Origin: Bacteroidia bacterium
GTDB lineage: Bacteria; Bacteroidota; Bacteroidia; Bacteroidales; Bacteroidaceae
Reading direction: 5' to 3'
Assembly (NCBI GenBank): GCA_009929715.1
Contig: RZZX01000012.1
Location: forward strand, 1-41,123
Length of the DNA: 41,123 nt
The translations under genes and the position numbers were made by a program. Under the pieces are notes generated by a model. That model was not told the DNA's origin. It was given only the letters and a program-made list of their open reading frames with translations, and did not search any database. Shown here piece by piece: positions 17,725 to 25,847 of the stretch (the stretch's first letter is position 1; the number at the start of each line of letters is the position of its first letter).

Positions 17725-19170
17725 ATGCTGAAGAATATATTAAAAAGACAATTTTCAAAAGGGTATAAGTACGGATTTAAGACGCAGATTGAGACCCATG
17801 TCTTGCCTAAGGGGCTGACTGAAGAGACGATTCGTTTTATCTCCGCAAAGAAGCAAGAACCAGACTGGATGCTTCACCTTCGGTTAGATGCTTATCATTA
17901 TTGGCAAACGCTGAAGATGCCACATTGGGGAAAAGTAGAGATTCCGGAGATTGATTTTCAGGCAATGAGCTATTATGCCGAACCTAAACCTGCTCCTGTT
18001 GGCTCCGAAGCTCTTCCGGGAGTCGATCCGAAGCTGGTCGATACGTTTAATCGGTTGGGAGTCAAGCTAGAAGCCGACTCAGCAAAGTCGGGGGTGGCCA
18101 TCGAAGCGATGCTTGATTCTGTTGCCATTAAGACCAATTTTAATGAGACACTTCAAGAACAAGGCATCGTGTTCTGTTCCATTAGCGAGGCGTTGCAGCG
18201 TCACCCCGATTTAGTAAGGCGTTATTTGTGTTCCGTAGTCGATTATAGAGACAATTTTTTTGCCGCACTCAATACAGCTGTTTTCAGCGACGGTTCTTTT
18301 GTTTATATTCCCAAGGGAGTACGCTGTCCGATGGAACTTTCTGCTTATTTCCGCATCAACAGTGCCGATACCGGTCAGTTTTCACGTACTTTGATTATCG
18401 CGGAGGATGATAGTTACGTCTCTTATCTAGAGGGTTGCACAGCACCTATGCGTACTAAGAGTCAAGTGAATGCAGCTGTGGTGGAGGTCGTTGTCTTGGA
18501 TAGAGCAGAGGTTAAATTCAGCACCATACAAAATTGGTATCCGGGTAGTAAAGAAGGGGTTGGTGGTATTTATAATCTGGTGACTAAACGCGGATTGTGT
18601 GCCGGCGAAGAGAGCCGGTTGGCTTGGACGCAGGTTGAAACCGGATCGGCTATCAGTTCTAAGTATCCGGCTTGTATTCTGAAAGGTGATCGTTCTTCGG
18701 CTGAGTTTTATTCTATAACGCTGACTAATCACCACCAACAAGCTGATACAGGTGCGCGTATGTTGCACTATGGTAAACAGACCCGTAGTCGTGTGGTGAG
18801 TAAAGGCATTTCGGCTGGGCAGAGCTCGAATACGTATCGTGGAAAGGTCTATGTCGACGAACAAGCTGATGATGCACGTAATCACAGCCAATGTGATAGT
18901 TTATTGTTGGGCTCTTTGTGCAGTGCACATACCTTTCCGATGCTCGAGAACCGTAATGACTCTTCGCAGATTGAGCATGAGGCTACCACTTCCAAAATTA
19001 GTGAAGATCAACTCTTTTATTGCAACCAACGAGGCATTACTACTGAGGAAGCTATCGGACTTATTGTGAATGGGTATGTGCGTGAGGTGATTGATAAACT
19101 GCCATTGGAGTATGCTGTTGAGGCACGAGCTCTGTTGGATTTGTCACTCGAAGGGTGTAGCGTGGGATAA
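17725..19170 (+). CDS. sufB: SufB-family Fe-S cluster scaffold protein (stand-alone copy)
   Basis: SufB is the scaffold of the SUF iron-sulfur assembly machine, normally working in a SufBC2D complex. The whole 481-residue protein follows the family: KYGF near residue 15, the SDGSFVYIPKGVRCPMELS segment at 188-206, DDSYVSYLEGCTAP near 235, and the C-terminal core RNHSQCDSLLLG. Cys390 corresponds to the catalytic E. coli SufB Cys405, and His418-Glu419 in HEATTS to its essential partners. The core is therefore intact. sufC and sufD are absent from the window, and the N-terminal part (residues 85-125) looks divergent from the usual Bacteroides SufB. It may thus be a second copy. It is followed 24 nt later by an MBL-fold gene and is probably cotranscribed with it. 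Confidence 0.88.
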   Translation: MLKNILKRQFSKGYKYGFKTQIETHVLPKGLTEETIRFISAKKQEPDWMLHLRLDAYHYWQTLKMPHWGKVEIPEIDFQAMSYYAEPKPAPVGSEALPGVDPKLVDTFNRLGVKLEADSAKSGVAIEAMLDSVAIKTNFNETLQEQGIVFCSISEALQRHPDLVRRYLCSVVDYRDNFFAALNTAVFSDGSFVYIPKGVRCPMELSAYFRINSADTGQFSRTLIIAEDDSYVSYLEGCTAPMRTKSQVNAAVVEVVVLDRAEVKFSTIQNWYPGSKEGVGGIYNLVTKRGLCAGEESRLAWTQVETGSAISSKYPACILKGDRSSAEFYSITLTNHHQQADTGARMLHYGKQTRSRVVSKGISAGQSSNTYRGKVYVDEQADDARNHSQCDSLLLGSLCSAHTFPMLENRNDSSQIEHEATTSKISEDQLFYCNQRGITTEEAIGLIVNGYVREVIDKLPLEYAVEARALLDLSLEGCSVG

Positions 19171-19194
19171 TAACGATAAATAAGAATAAAGAAT

Positions 19195-20043
19195 ATGTCA
19201 ACGATAGATTTAACGGTCCTTGTGGACAATAATGGTTCGGCTCAAAATGAGTTATTAGAGGTGGAACATGGTCTTTCAATGTTTTTTCGAGCAGATGACC
19301 GTTTGTGGCTTTATGATTTGGGTTTATCTGATAAATGGGCTAAAAATGCTGTTCGTTTAGGTATTGATGTTACTTCGGTGGATTATCTTCTCTTTTCTCA
19401 TGGGCACAAAGACCATACGGGTGGGTTACGCTCATTTCTAGAGCGAAATACCCAGGCATCCATTTATGCCTCCGAGCAACTAATGACACATCGGTATCTG
19501 ACCTATCGTCACGATCGACCGCGTGAGATTAGTCCGGAACACAAGCTGCTTCATGATGCGGGGAAACGTGTAGAGTGGCTTGGTGGCAGTTGCCGTTTAT
19601 CTCCTCATGTCAGTATAGTGGCCCATACAGCACATGGTTACCCCACTCCTGTGGGCAACAAATACCTGACGACCATTGTGGATGGGATAGAATCACCTTA
19701 TGCCTTTGATGATGAGCTGGCTGTAGCTATTGAAACCCCTGAAGGTTTAGTTATTTTGTCTGCTTGTTCGCATGGAGGAGTTTTAAATATCATTCGTTCG
19801 TGTGTTGCATTTACTGGTTGCCGAGCGGTCTGCGCTTTTATCGGAGGGATGCACTTGGTCGATTTAGAGGAAGCAGAGGAACAAGATGATATAGCGGGGC
19901 TTGTTGCGCAACTTCAACAAGCTTATCCGCAGTTGGAACTCTATACCGGACACTGCACAGGCCCCCAAGCACTTGCCCTTCTAAAAGAACAATGGCCCGA
20001 GGGAGTTGGCGTCTTTTATAGCGGTTGGCAGTGGTCCAAATAA
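19195..20043 (+). CDS. MBL-fold metallohydrolase (dihydropterin-phosphate synthase-like)
   Basis: This cytoplasmic metallo-beta-lactamase-fold protein has 282 residues. The metal ligands are visible: His69, His71, Asp73 and His74 in SHGHKDHTGG, His193 in SACSHGG, and further His at 220 (FIGGMH) and 253 (YTGHCTG). The SACSHGGVLNIIR and GGMHL signatures place it in the COG1237 group, whose archaeal member makes a methanopterin intermediate. Bacterial members are mostly uncharacterised, so the substrate is unknown. It follows sufB in the same operon. The pairing suggests a Fe-S or oxidative-stress link, which is inference. The gene ends 8 nt before the stop of the convergent AraC gene. Confidence 0.82.
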   Translation: MSTIDLTVLVDNNGSAQNELLEVEHGLSMFFRADDRLWLYDLGLSDKWAKNAVRLGIDVTSVDYLLFSHGHKDHTGGLRSFLERNTQASIYASEQLMTHRYLTYRHDRPREISPEHKLLHDAGKRVEWLGGSCRLSPHVSIVAHTAHGYPTPVGNKYLTTIVDGIESPYAFDDELAVAIETPEGLVILSACSHGGVLNIIRSCVAFTGCRAVCAFIGGMHLVDLEEAEEQDDIAGLVAQLQQAYPQLELYTGHCTGPQALALLKEQWPEGVGVFYSGWQWSK

Positions 20044-20050
20044 CCACCAC

Positions 20051-20935
20051 TCATCCTTTCTTTTGTTGTTTGTACGCCTTGGGCGACATGCCCATGATTT
20101 TGGAGAATAGGCGTGAGAAATAGTAGCAATCATCAATGCCTATCTTATAACAAATCTGATTAATTTTCATGTCGCTGAAGTCGAGCAGGTGACAAGCATG
20201 TTGGATCTTCAAACGGTTGAAGTAATTTAACGCAGAATATCCGGTTCGTTTATTAAAAATAGCCGAGAAATGTGACACAGAGTACCCCATTTGATTGGCC
20301 AACTCAGTGATTGAAAGTTTCTGATTGATATTCTCTTTCATATAATGAATAGCCGCATCGATGACATCTTCAGTTTCACAATCGCTTGTTGCATTGCGGT
20401 ATTGTTGCAAGTAAGAGAGTGAACCGAGGAAATAGTGAAAAGCAGAACAGGCAAAAAGGATGTTCTCCTTGCTGTATCCCATCTCGAACGTGTGGTAGAT
20501 CTCTTCAAAAAGATCTAGTCTAAACTTAATTCTAGAGTGAACAGATGGTTTAATTTCAATAGGAGTATAGAGCCTTGAAGCATAGTGTTGCGCCATTTTT
20601 CCTTTAAAGTGTATCCAGTAGATAGTCCACGGATCCGCTTCGTCCGCACCATAACGATGAGGGATGTTTGCAGGAAGAGTGAAGCATTGATTCTTTTCAA
20701 TAAGATGGTGTTCTCCATTTATTTCAACCCACCCTTTGCCCTCTATGCAATAGATGAAAACATATTGTGTGATCGGTTCTATACGTTCGCGATAGTGGTG
20801 CTGGGCTTTGGGATAGTAGCCAATGTCTGTGATGTAAAGCATCGCCGATAAAGACGTTTGCTCCATCTCTTGTATAATTGCCTGGGGAAGAACTAAGGCT
20901 CTTTCGCCTATAAATCCATGTTTTCGTTTTATCAT
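20051..20935 (-). CDS. AraC-family transcriptional regulator
   Basis: This is a sugar-responsive type activator with an N-terminal cupin-like effector domain (residues 1-150, containing QYVFIYCIEGKGWVEINGEHH and LPANIPHRYG) and two C-terminal HTH motifs (about 195-294: SITELANQMGYSVSHFSAIF and KINQICYKIGIDDCYYFSRL, ending MSPKAYKQQ). I chose the ATG at 20935 (MIKRKHGF) because the family starts there. The open frame extends 67 residues further upstream to 21136, but that part looks like non-coding sequence between divergent genes. The final length is 294 residues. It is divergent from the sugar porter gene at 21128 and is probably its regulator. Effector unknown. Confidence 0.88.
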   Translation of the reverse strand: MIKRKHGFIGERALVLPQAIIQEMEQTSLSAMLYITDIGYYPKAQHHYRERIEPITQYVFIYCIEGKGWVEINGEHHLIEKNQCFTLPANIPHRYGADEADPWTIYWIHFKGKMAQHYASRLYTPIEIKPSVHSRIKFRLDLFEEIYHTFEMGYSKENILFACSAFHYFLGSLSYLQQYRNATSDCETEDVIDAAIHYMKENINQKLSITELANQMGYSVSHFSAIFNKRTGYSALNYFNRLKIQHACHLLDFSDMKINQICYKIGIDDCYYFSRLFSKIMGMSPKAYKQQKKG

Positions 20936-21127
20936 AGCAGTTGCGTGTATCAATTTGATGCTAAAATACGCTTTAAATTCCTTCCGTGGATAAATATAAG
21001 AAGATTTAACGCTCTCTTCTCTAATCAAAGTGCAAGGCGTTATATAATCCATCTTTTTATTTAGATCGTCTATTTCTACTTTCAGTAAATACCGTTTCCT
21101 TTGCAGCCATATTGTAAAACTAAACGT

Positions 21128-22426
21128 ATGAAACACACGGGTACTAAATTTCTGCTTTTTATTTGCTTCGTTTCGGCTATGGGAGGATTCCTTTTTGGAT
21201 ACGACTGGGTTGTTATCGGTGGAGCTAAAATCTTTTATGAACCATTTTTTGGAATTGATTCATCGGCCGCTTTGCGCGGATGGGCCATGAGTAGCGCTTT
21301 ATTGGGTTGTCTTATTGGTGCTGTCTTCTCAGGGACGTGGAGCGACAAGTATGGTCGGAAGAAACTTCTTGTACTAGCTGCGGTCTTGTTCTTACTCTCT
21401 GCCATAGGCACTGGGGCCGTCGATTCCTTCTTCTGGTTTATTTTTTATCGAATCGTTGGTGGACTGGGTATCGGCATTGCGTCTAATATCTCACCGATTT
21501 ATATTGCTGAGGTTTCGCCTGCGGAGATTCGAGGGCGTTTGGTCTCACTCAATCAATTAACCATTGTATTAGGTATTCTATCGGCACAACTTATTAATTG
21601 GGCGATCGGTGAATCTTATGAAACGGATTGCTTGACAGCTGCCTCATCGGGTGTTCACTGGGCGTGGCGTTGGATGTTTTGGGCCGAAGCTGTTCCGGCT
21701 GCCCTCTTTTTAATCTTATCGTTTATTATTCCAGAAAGCCCGAAGTGGTTAGCTGCTAAAGAACGGTGCGAGCGGTATGATTTTAGTGTCTTAACGCAGC
21801 CTCATGTGCGGCGAGTTTTGATTATCGGGGTGGTTTTGGCTATGTTCCAACAGTGGTGTGGTATTAATGTGATTTTTAATTATGCGCATGAGATTTTTTC
21901 TGCTGCAGGTTATGAAGTCTCCTCTATCTTAATGAATATTGTCATTACTGGGGTGACGAATGTCATCTTTACGTTGGTAGCTATCTATACAGTCGACCGT
22001 TGGGGAAGGCGTTCGTTAATGCTTTTTGGTGCTGCTGGGCTAACTGTTATTTATCTGGTGATGGGATTTTGCTACTACATTCATCTGAGTGGTTGGATCA
22101 TGTTATTGCTTGTGGTGATGGCCATTGCCTGCTATGCCATGTCTTTAGCGCCTGTTGTATGGGTGGTCTTGTCGGAGATCTTCCCGCAGCAGATACGTGG
22201 CACTGCAATGGCTATATCGACCTTTTTCTTGTGGACAGCTTGTTTTATCCTGACTTATACGTTTCCGGTCTTGAATGAGTGGTTGCAAACTTCTGGAACC
22301 TTTTTGGTATATGGTCTGATTTGTTTGGGTGGTTTTCTCTTTATCTGGTATAAATTGCCCGAAACGAAAGGTCAGAGCTTGGAGCAAATAGAAGAAAATA
22401 TGAAATTAAAAAACGAACTAATATGA
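21128..22426 (+). CDS. Sugar-porter family MFS transporter
   Basis: This is a 12-helix inner-membrane sugar:H+ symporter-type permease of the sugar porter family. Signature motifs: GYDWVVIGGA at residues 24-33, SDKYGRKKLL between TM2 and TM3, PESPKWL after TM6, DRWGRRSLML between TM8 and TM9, and PETKGQSLEQIE at the C-terminus. I chose the ATG at 21128. A TTG-initiated frame begins at 21101 but adds only nine poorly supported residues. At 432 residues the length is typical of XylE/GlcP-like porters; the exact sugar is unknown. The last codons overlap the next gene (ATGA), showing translational coupling with DUF5107-TPR. Confidence 0.92.
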   Translation: MKHTGTKFLLFICFVSAMGGFLFGYDWVVIGGAKIFYEPFFGIDSSAALRGWAMSSALLGCLIGAVFSGTWSDKYGRKKLLVLAAVLFLLSAIGTGAVDSFFWFIFYRIVGGLGIGIASNISPIYIAEVSPAEIRGRLVSLNQLTIVLGILSAQLINWAIGESYETDCLTAASSGVHWAWRWMFWAEAVPAALFLILSFIIPESPKWLAAKERCERYDFSVLTQPHVRRVLIIGVVLAMFQQWCGINVIFNYAHEIFSAAGYEVSSILMNIVITGVTNVIFTLVAIYTVDRWGRRSLMLFGAAGLTVIYLVMGFCYYIHLSGWIMLLLVVMAIACYAMSLAPVVWVVLSEIFPQQIRGTAMAISTFFLWTACFILTYTFPVLNEWLQTSGTFLVYGLICLGGFLFIWYKLPETKGQSLEQIEENMKLKNELI

Positions 22427-25400
22427 ACACAACAGTTGAAGTTTGGGAAGAAGATGTTTGGTTGCCAACTTACGGCATCGGCCAACCAGAGAAGAACCCC
22501 ATGTTCTTTGAAAAAAGAGTTTATCAAGGGAGTAGTGGAGTGGTTTATCCTTATCCGGTAATAGAGAAGATAGAAGATACCTGTGAAGAACAGCTGTATC
22601 GGGCTGTTTATCTTGAGAACGAGTATCTTAAAATAATGGTATTGCCTCAGCTAGGTGGGCGCATTCAGATGGCTTATGACAAGATCAAACAGCGTCATTT
22701 TATTTATTATAACCAAGTAATCAAGCCTGCTTTGGTGGGTCTTACCGGACCATGGATTTCGGGGGGTATAGAGTTCAATTGGCCGCAACATCACCGCCCA
22801 AGTACATTTCTGCCGGTAGATTACACCATCGAGAAGTGTTCAGATGGTAGTGCAGTGGTTTGGGTGAGCGAGCGTGAACGAATGTTTCATCAGAAAGGGA
22901 TGGCGGGATTTACTTTACGCCCCGGACATGCTTACTTGGAAATTCAAGGTAAACTCTATAACCCGACTCCTGTTCCACAGACTTTCTTATGGTGGGCCAA
23001 TCCGGCGGTTGCTGTGAATGAAGCGTATCAATCGGTCTTCCCGACAGATGTGAATGCGGTCTTTGACCATGGTAAAAGGGATGTGTCGACGTATCCTATC
23101 GCTACTGGTACCTATTACAAGATGGATTATTCGGCAGGAGTAGATATCTCACGGTATAAAAACATCCCTGTGCCAACCTCTTATATGGCTATTCGATCTG
23201 ATTATAATTTCGTGGGTGGCTATGAGAATGATACAAGGGCAGGCTTGTTGCACGTGGCCAACCACCATATCTCGCCGGGTAAAAAGCAGTGGACGTGGGG
23301 AAATGGCGACTTCGGTCAAGCGTGGGATAGAAACCTGACTGATGTGGATGGACCATACATTGAACTTATGACGGGCGTCTACACGGATAACCAACCGGAT
23401 TTTACGTGGCTACAGCCTTATGAAGAGAAGACTTTTACACAATACTTTATGCCTTATCGGGAGTTAGGTGTGGTTAAGAATGCTTGTGCCGATTTGTTAT
23501 TGAATATCGAACCGGAAGCTGCTGGCAAAGCTTGCTTAAAGCTTTTCGCAACGTCTCTGCAGAAGGATTTACAAGTGGTGGTTAAAGAGGCGGAGGTAGT
23601 CCGCTTGGATGTGGTGGTGACGGTTGCACCGGAAGAGGTTTTCACAACAATGGTAGATGTGGCTGATTGGGAACAGGTTGAAGTAATTATTCAACGATCA
23701 ACTGGTAAGTCTCTGCTAGAGTGGAAAGCAGAATCACAAACCGTTAAGCCGATACCGGAGCCTGCTAAGCCTGCTTTGCCTCCCAGAGAGGTGTGCTCTG
23801 TAGAACAGCTTTATCTGACGGGATTGCATTTGGAACAGTATCGGCATGCCACTTATTCGGCAACCGATTATTACGAAGAGGCGCTTCGTCGGGATTACAC
23901 GGATGTGAGAGCGAATAATGCGATGGGATTATGGCTTATCCGCAAGGGACAGTTTACTCAAGCGGAGCCTTATTTGCGTAGGGCCGTTGAGACCTTGACC
24001 GAACGTAATCCGAATCCGTACGATGGTGAACCGTATTATAACTTAGGGCTTTGCTTGAAATATCAAGGTCGGTCGAAGGAGGCGTATGATGCCTTTTATA
24101 AAGCTTGTTGGAATGGTGCTTGGCAAGATAGCGGCTATTATGCCTTAGCTCAGCTTTCGTCGGCTCAAGGCGAATGGGAAGATGCTTTGCAGGAGATCGA
24201 TCGCTCTCTGATTCGCAATTGGCATAACCACCGGGCGCGTCATCTGAAAAGCACTATTCTTCGCCATTTGGATCGTAAAGAGGAGGCTCACAATCTTATT
24301 GAAGAATCTCTTCGTCTTGATCAGTTTAACTTTGGCTGTCGTCTTGAAGCTTACTTGCTATCGGGTGGCGATGAACAGCTTTTAAATCAAACGACTCTTT
24401 TGATGCGTGATGAATCTGCCAATTATGAAGAGTTAGTGGTAGACTATCTACAAGCTGGTTGTTTTCGAGAGGCGCTAGAAGTGATCGGTGTGGCCGAAAA
24501 AACGTTATCTCTTGTTTCACCTATGCTCTTTTATTATCAGGCTTGGTGTTTCTATCAAATAGGAGAGATGAATGACGCTTTTGAGGCTGTGAATCGTGCA
24601 GAAACGAATGCGCCTGATTTCTTCTTTCCGAATACTTTAGAGGCATTAATCGCCCTCCAAACTTTGTCGGAATGGAGTGAGGTGAAACCAGCCAGAGCAC
24701 TCTATCTATTGGGTAATATCTGGTATGATAAGCGTCAATATGATCAAGCCGTGAATGCTTGGGAAAGATCGGTCTGTTTAGACGATCAGCAACCGGGTGC
24801 TTGGCGTAACTTGGCTTTGGCTTATTACAACAAAAAAGGACTGGTTCAAAAGGCTGTAGAGGCATTGGAGCTTGCTTTTGAACTCGATCAATCCGATGCC
24901 CGTATCTTGATGGAACTTGATCAGTTATATAAACGCCTTAACCGATCTTGCCTAGATCGTCTTTCATTCCTTGATAAACACATCGAGGTGGCTTTGAGTC
25001 GGGATGATTTGTATTTAGAGTACGTTACGCTTCTCAATCTAACCGGAGCGTATGAAAGAGCAATCTGCTTGATTGATGAGCATGTATTCCACCCCTGGGA
25101 AGGGGGAGAGGGCAAAGTGCCTGCACAGTATCAATATGCGCGGGTGCGTTTAGCTCAGCAACATCTTCAAGAGCAACGCTATGAAGAGGCGCTTGTGCTG
25201 ATTAATGAGTGCTTTTCCTATCCGCATCATTTGGGTGAAGGAAAACTTTACGGGGCACGTGAGAATGATTTCTTCTATTATAAAGGGGTGATTTTGGAGG
25301 CTATGGGGCAGACAGACTTAGCTAAAGCTTGCTTTGAACAAGCGGCAGCTGGCGATTATGGGTTGTCCGCTGCAATGTATTACAACGATCAGAAAGCCGA

Positions 25401-25701
25401 TAAGATTTATTACCAGGGGTTAGCGTTGCAGAAATTAGGGTGTGAAATGGAGGCTCGTCAGAAGTTTAATCGTTTGATTGCTTATGGAGAAAAGCACCTC
25501 TTTGATCGGTTTACAATGGATTATTTTGCAGTCTCCTTGCCTGATTTGCAGATTTGGGAAGATGATATGACACAGAAAAATAGCTTGTTGTGCAACTATT
25601 TGATGGGGTTAGGTCATTTAGGACTTGGAGATCAGGTACGTTCGCAAGCTTGTTTCAATGAAGTACTGAGACTGGATCAGAGTTTTATTTTTGCGGTATA
25701 G
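22423..25701 (+). CDS. DUF5107 domain protein with C-terminal TPR repeats
   Basis: The protein is 1092 residues long and has no signal peptide, so it is cytoplasmic. Residues about 20-345 form a DUF5107 domain with a galactose-mutarotase-like sandwich: LPQLGGRIQMAYDK, WISGGIEFNWPQHHRPST and WANPAVAVNE. The rest, from about 450 on, is made of TPR helices; clear repeats include DVRANNAMGLWLIRKGQF, NPYDGEPYYNLGLCLKYQGR and QPGAWRNLALAYYNKKG. Mutarotase-like folds bind sugars, so it likely acts on a sugar brought in by the coupled MFS porter. Whether as an epimerase, hydrolase or binding protein is unknown. It overlaps the porter by 4 nt (ATGA) and is followed by a strong terminator. The TPR part suggests partner binding. 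Confidence 0.85.
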   Translation: MNTTVEVWEEDVWLPTYGIGQPEKNPMFFEKRVYQGSSGVVYPYPVIEKIEDTCEEQLYRAVYLENEYLKIMVLPQLGGRIQMAYDKIKQRHFIYYNQVIKPALVGLTGPWISGGIEFNWPQHHRPSTFLPVDYTIEKCSDGSAVVWVSERERMFHQKGMAGFTLRPGHAYLEIQGKLYNPTPVPQTFLWWANPAVAVNEAYQSVFPTDVNAVFDHGKRDVSTYPIATGTYYKMDYSAGVDISRYKNIPVPTSYMAIRSDYNFVGGYENDTRAGLLHVANHHISPGKKQWTWGNGDFGQAWDRNLTDVDGPYIELMTGVYTDNQPDFTWLQPYEEKTFTQYFMPYRELGVVKNACADLLLNIEPEAAGKACLKLFATSLQKDLQVVVKEAEVVRLDVVVTVAPEEVFTTMVDVADWEQVEVIIQRSTGKSLLEWKAESQTVKPIPEPAKPALPPREVCSVEQLYLTGLHLEQYRHATYSATDYYEEALRRDYTDVRANNAMGLWLIRKGQFTQAEPYLRRAVETLTERNPNPYDGEPYYNLGLCLKYQGRSKEAYDAFYKACWNGAWQDSGYYALAQLSSAQGEWEDALQEIDRSLIRNWHNHRARHLKSTILRHLDRKEEAHNLIEESLRLDQFNFGCRLEAYLLSGGDEQLLNQTTLLMRDESANYEELVVDYLQAGCFREALEVIGVAEKTLSLVSPMLFYYQAWCFYQIGEMNDAFEAVNRAETNAPDFFFPNTLEALIALQTLSEWSEVKPARALYLLGNIWYDKRQYDQAVNAWERSVCLDDQQPGAWRNLALAYYNKKGLVQKAVEALELAFELDQSDARILMELDQLYKRLNRSCLDRLSFLDKHIEVALSRDDLYLEYVTLLNLTGAYERAICLIDEHVFHPWEGGEGKVPAQYQYARVRLAQQHLQEQRYEEALVLINECFSYPHHLGEGKLYGARENDFFYYKGVILEAMGQTDLAKACFEQAAAGDYGLSAAMYYNDQKADKIYYQGLALQKLGCEMEARQKFNRLIAYGEKHLFDRFTMDYFAVSLPDLQIWEDDMTQKNSLLCNYLMGLGHLGLGDQVRSQACFNEVLRLDQSFIFAV

Positions 25702-25730
25702 CCTATTTTTTGGAGGATTCTGATAAAACA

Positions 25731-25768
25731 AAAGGTTACTTTCTGAGAATAAAGAAAGTAACCTTTTG
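25731..25768 (+). terminator. Terminator of the MFS-DUF5107 operon
   Basis: Arms AAAGGTTACTTTCT (25731-25744) and AGAAAGTAACCTTT (25753-25766) are followed by TGTTTTTGG. It lies 29 nt past the DUF5107 stop, so GH97 needs its own promoter. Confidence 0.85.
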
Positions 25769-25807
25769 TTTTTGGATTAACTGTTCGATAAATAGGAAGA
25801 TTTATAG

Positions 25808-25815
25808 TAACTTTG
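25808..25815 (+). promoter_or_regulatory. -7 box of the GH97 promoter (TAACTTTG)
   Basis: TAACTTTG matches TAnnTTTG, with TTCG (25784-25787) 20 nt upstream. It lies 32 nt before the ATG at 25848 and after the terminator of the previous operon. It supports the later start over the upstream ATG at 25710. Confidence 0.6.
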
Positions 25816-25847
25816 TAACCATTAGATCGATTTTTAATTCAAAACTT

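Noticed and set aside
18427-18891. 154-codon open frame on the minus strand inside sufB
   Set aside because: Shadow of a strongly coding sufB frame, with no domain.
20936-21136. N-terminal extension of the AraC regulator
   Set aside because: It overlaps the region where the divergent MFS gene would have its promoter, and the family start fits the ATG at 20935.
25710-25847. N-terminal extension of GH97
   Set aside because: It would span a terminator and promoter, and would place the signal peptide internally.
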